From NCBI GenBank assembly GCA_035581425.1, contig DATJVP010000085.1, positions 1 through 6,008 of the forward strand: a stretch of DNA of 6,008 bases, read 5' to 3'. The translations under genes and the position numbers were made by a program. Under the pieces are notes generated by a model, which saw only the letters and a program-made list of their open reading frames with translations, had not been told where the DNA came from and made no database searches. The stretch comes from DASZHJ01 sp035581425. GTDB taxonomy: Bacteria; Pseudomonadota; Alphaproteobacteria; ATCC43930; CGMCC-115725. Of this stretch, positions 5,173 to 6,008 are shown one piece after another; position 1 is the stretch's first letter, and each line of letters starts with the position of its first letter.

Positions 5173-6008
5173 GCCTGTCCTTGGGTTGCGAGGGGCCTCG
5201 CTTTGGCGAGACGGTCGAATTCCATGAGCGTCTCGAGGAGCGCGGGCAGCTCCTTGAGCTTCACCATGTTGGGGCCGTCGGAGGGCGCGCGGTCGGGGTC
5301 CTCGTGTGTCTCCATGAAGACGGCGGCGACGCCTATCGCGACTGCGGCGCGCGCGAGTACGGGCACGAACTCACGCTGACCGCCGCTGGAGCCGCCGCGG
5401 CCGCCGGGCTGCTGCACCGAGTGCGTGGCATCGAAGACCACGGGATAACCCGTCTCCGCGAGGATCGGCAGTGCGCGCATGTCGTTTACGAGCGTGTTGT
5501 AGCCGAAGCTCACCCCGCGCTCCGTCAGCAATATTTTCTGGTTCCCGGCGTCGGCGATTTTCGCTGCGGCGTTCTTCATGTCCCAGGGTGCGAGGAACTG
5601 GCCCTTCTTCACGTTGACCGCGCGGCCGGTCTTCGCCGCTGCGACCAGAAGATCCGTCTGCCGGCAGAGGAAGGCCGGGATCTGTAATACGTCGGCCGCC
5701 TCCGCAACCGCCGCGCATTGCTGCGGCTCATGCACGTCCGTGAGCACGGGGCAACCCCATTTCTCCCGAACCTCCGCGAGGATCGGCAGGCTCGCTTCGA
5801 GGCCGAGCCCTCGCGCGCCCTCGATCGAGGTGCGATTCGCCTTGTCGAAAGAGGTCTTGTAGACGAACCCTAGTCCGAGACGCCCCGTAAGTTCGACGAG
5901 CGCATGGCTCATCTCAAGCGCATGCGCGCGACTCTCGAGCGCGCAGGGCCCGGCGATGAGCGCCATCGGCTTGTCATTCCCGATGGCGACATTGCCGATG
6001 TGGACGGT
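5169..6008 (-). CDS. kdsA: 3-deoxy-D-manno-octulosonate 8-phosphate synthase, 5'-truncated by the window edge
   Basis: Condenses phosphoenolpyruvate with arabinose 5-phosphate to give Kdo 8-phosphate, the precursor of the inner-core sugar of lipopolysaccharide. It marks a Gram-negative cell. The frame remains open and homologous upstream of the internal ATG at 5966: it reads TVHIGNVAIGNDKP before MALIAGPCALES, the normal KdsA N-terminus, so that ATG is not the start and only a few codons should be missing beyond 6008. The visible 279 residues include KTSFDKANRTS, LTDVHE, QIPAFLCRQTDL, NVKKGQFLAPWDMKN, DATHSVQQPGG, GGQREFVPVLARAA and METHEDPDRAPSDGPN. The Cys of GPC, the His of DATHS, the Glu of METHE and the Asp of SDGPN correspond to the metal ligands of the metal-dependent KdsA class (Aquifex type), rather than the metal-free E. 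coli type, which has Asn for the Cys. Its stop overlaps the eno start by four bases (ATGA). Confidence 0.97.
   Translation of the reverse strand, partial: TVHIGNVAIGNDKPMALIAGPCALESRAHALEMSHALVELTGRLGLGFVYKTSFDKANRTSIEGARGLGLEASLPILAEVREKWGCPVLTDVHEPQQCAAVAEAADVLQIPAFLCRQTDLLVAAAKTGRAVNVKKGQFLAPWDMKNAAAKIADAGNQKILLTERGVSFGYNTLVNDMRALPILAETGYPVVFDATHSVQQPGGRGGSSGGQREFVPVLARAAVAIGVAAVFMETHEDPDRAPSDGPNMVKLKELPALLETLMEFDRLAKARPLATQGQA

Noticed and set aside
4579..5379. 266-codon plus-strand frame opposite eno and the end of kdsA
   Set aside because: It is antisense to two fully recognisable enzymes and its translation has no domain; it is a codon-bias shadow.
5964..5966. ATG at 5966 as the true kdsA start
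   Set aside because: The frame continues upstream to the window edge with typical KdsA N-terminal residues (IGNVAIGNDKP), so the real start lies beyond position 6008.

Overview
This window reads as ordinary core chromosome from a GC-rich alphaproteobacterium, not an accessory island. The evidence is the gene order kdsA - eno - ftsB-like gene - pdhA - pdhB - pdhC, which is the usual alphaproteobacterial arrangement. In addition, pdhB carries an N-terminal lipoyl domain, as is common in that class, and the ftsB-like protein has the alphaproteobacterial form. The genus cannot be determined from the sequence alone.

Layout, read along the minus strand from right to left: a 5'-truncated kdsA (5169-6008) overlaps eno (3895-5172) by 4 bases. 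A TPR-repeat exported protein gene on the plus strand (3185-3898) follows, converging on eno so tightly that the two stop codons share one CTAG. Next are the ftsB-like divisome gene (2712-3047), a 235-base intergenic region holding a hairpin and a short direct repeat, then pdhA (1463-2476), pdhB (57-1436) and the first 11 complete codons of pdhC (1-35). There is no tRNA, rRNA, CRISPR array, insertion sequence, integrase or phage-like gene.

Functionally the genes sit around phosphoenolpyruvate and pyruvate. Enolase makes PEP, KdsA uses PEP to make the precursor of the lipopolysaccharide sugar Kdo, and the pyruvate dehydrogenase complex (E1 alpha, lipoylated E1 beta, E2) turns pyruvate into acetyl-CoA. 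The FtsB-like protein belongs to the cell division machinery. The TPR protein is predicted to be exported to the periplasm and is the one non-canonical resident of the cluster.

No clearly new biological system was found. The most noteworthy points are the antisense TPR gene inside a conserved cluster, the shared-stop CTAG junction, and a 20-base-period direct repeat upstream of pdhA that may be a regulator site.
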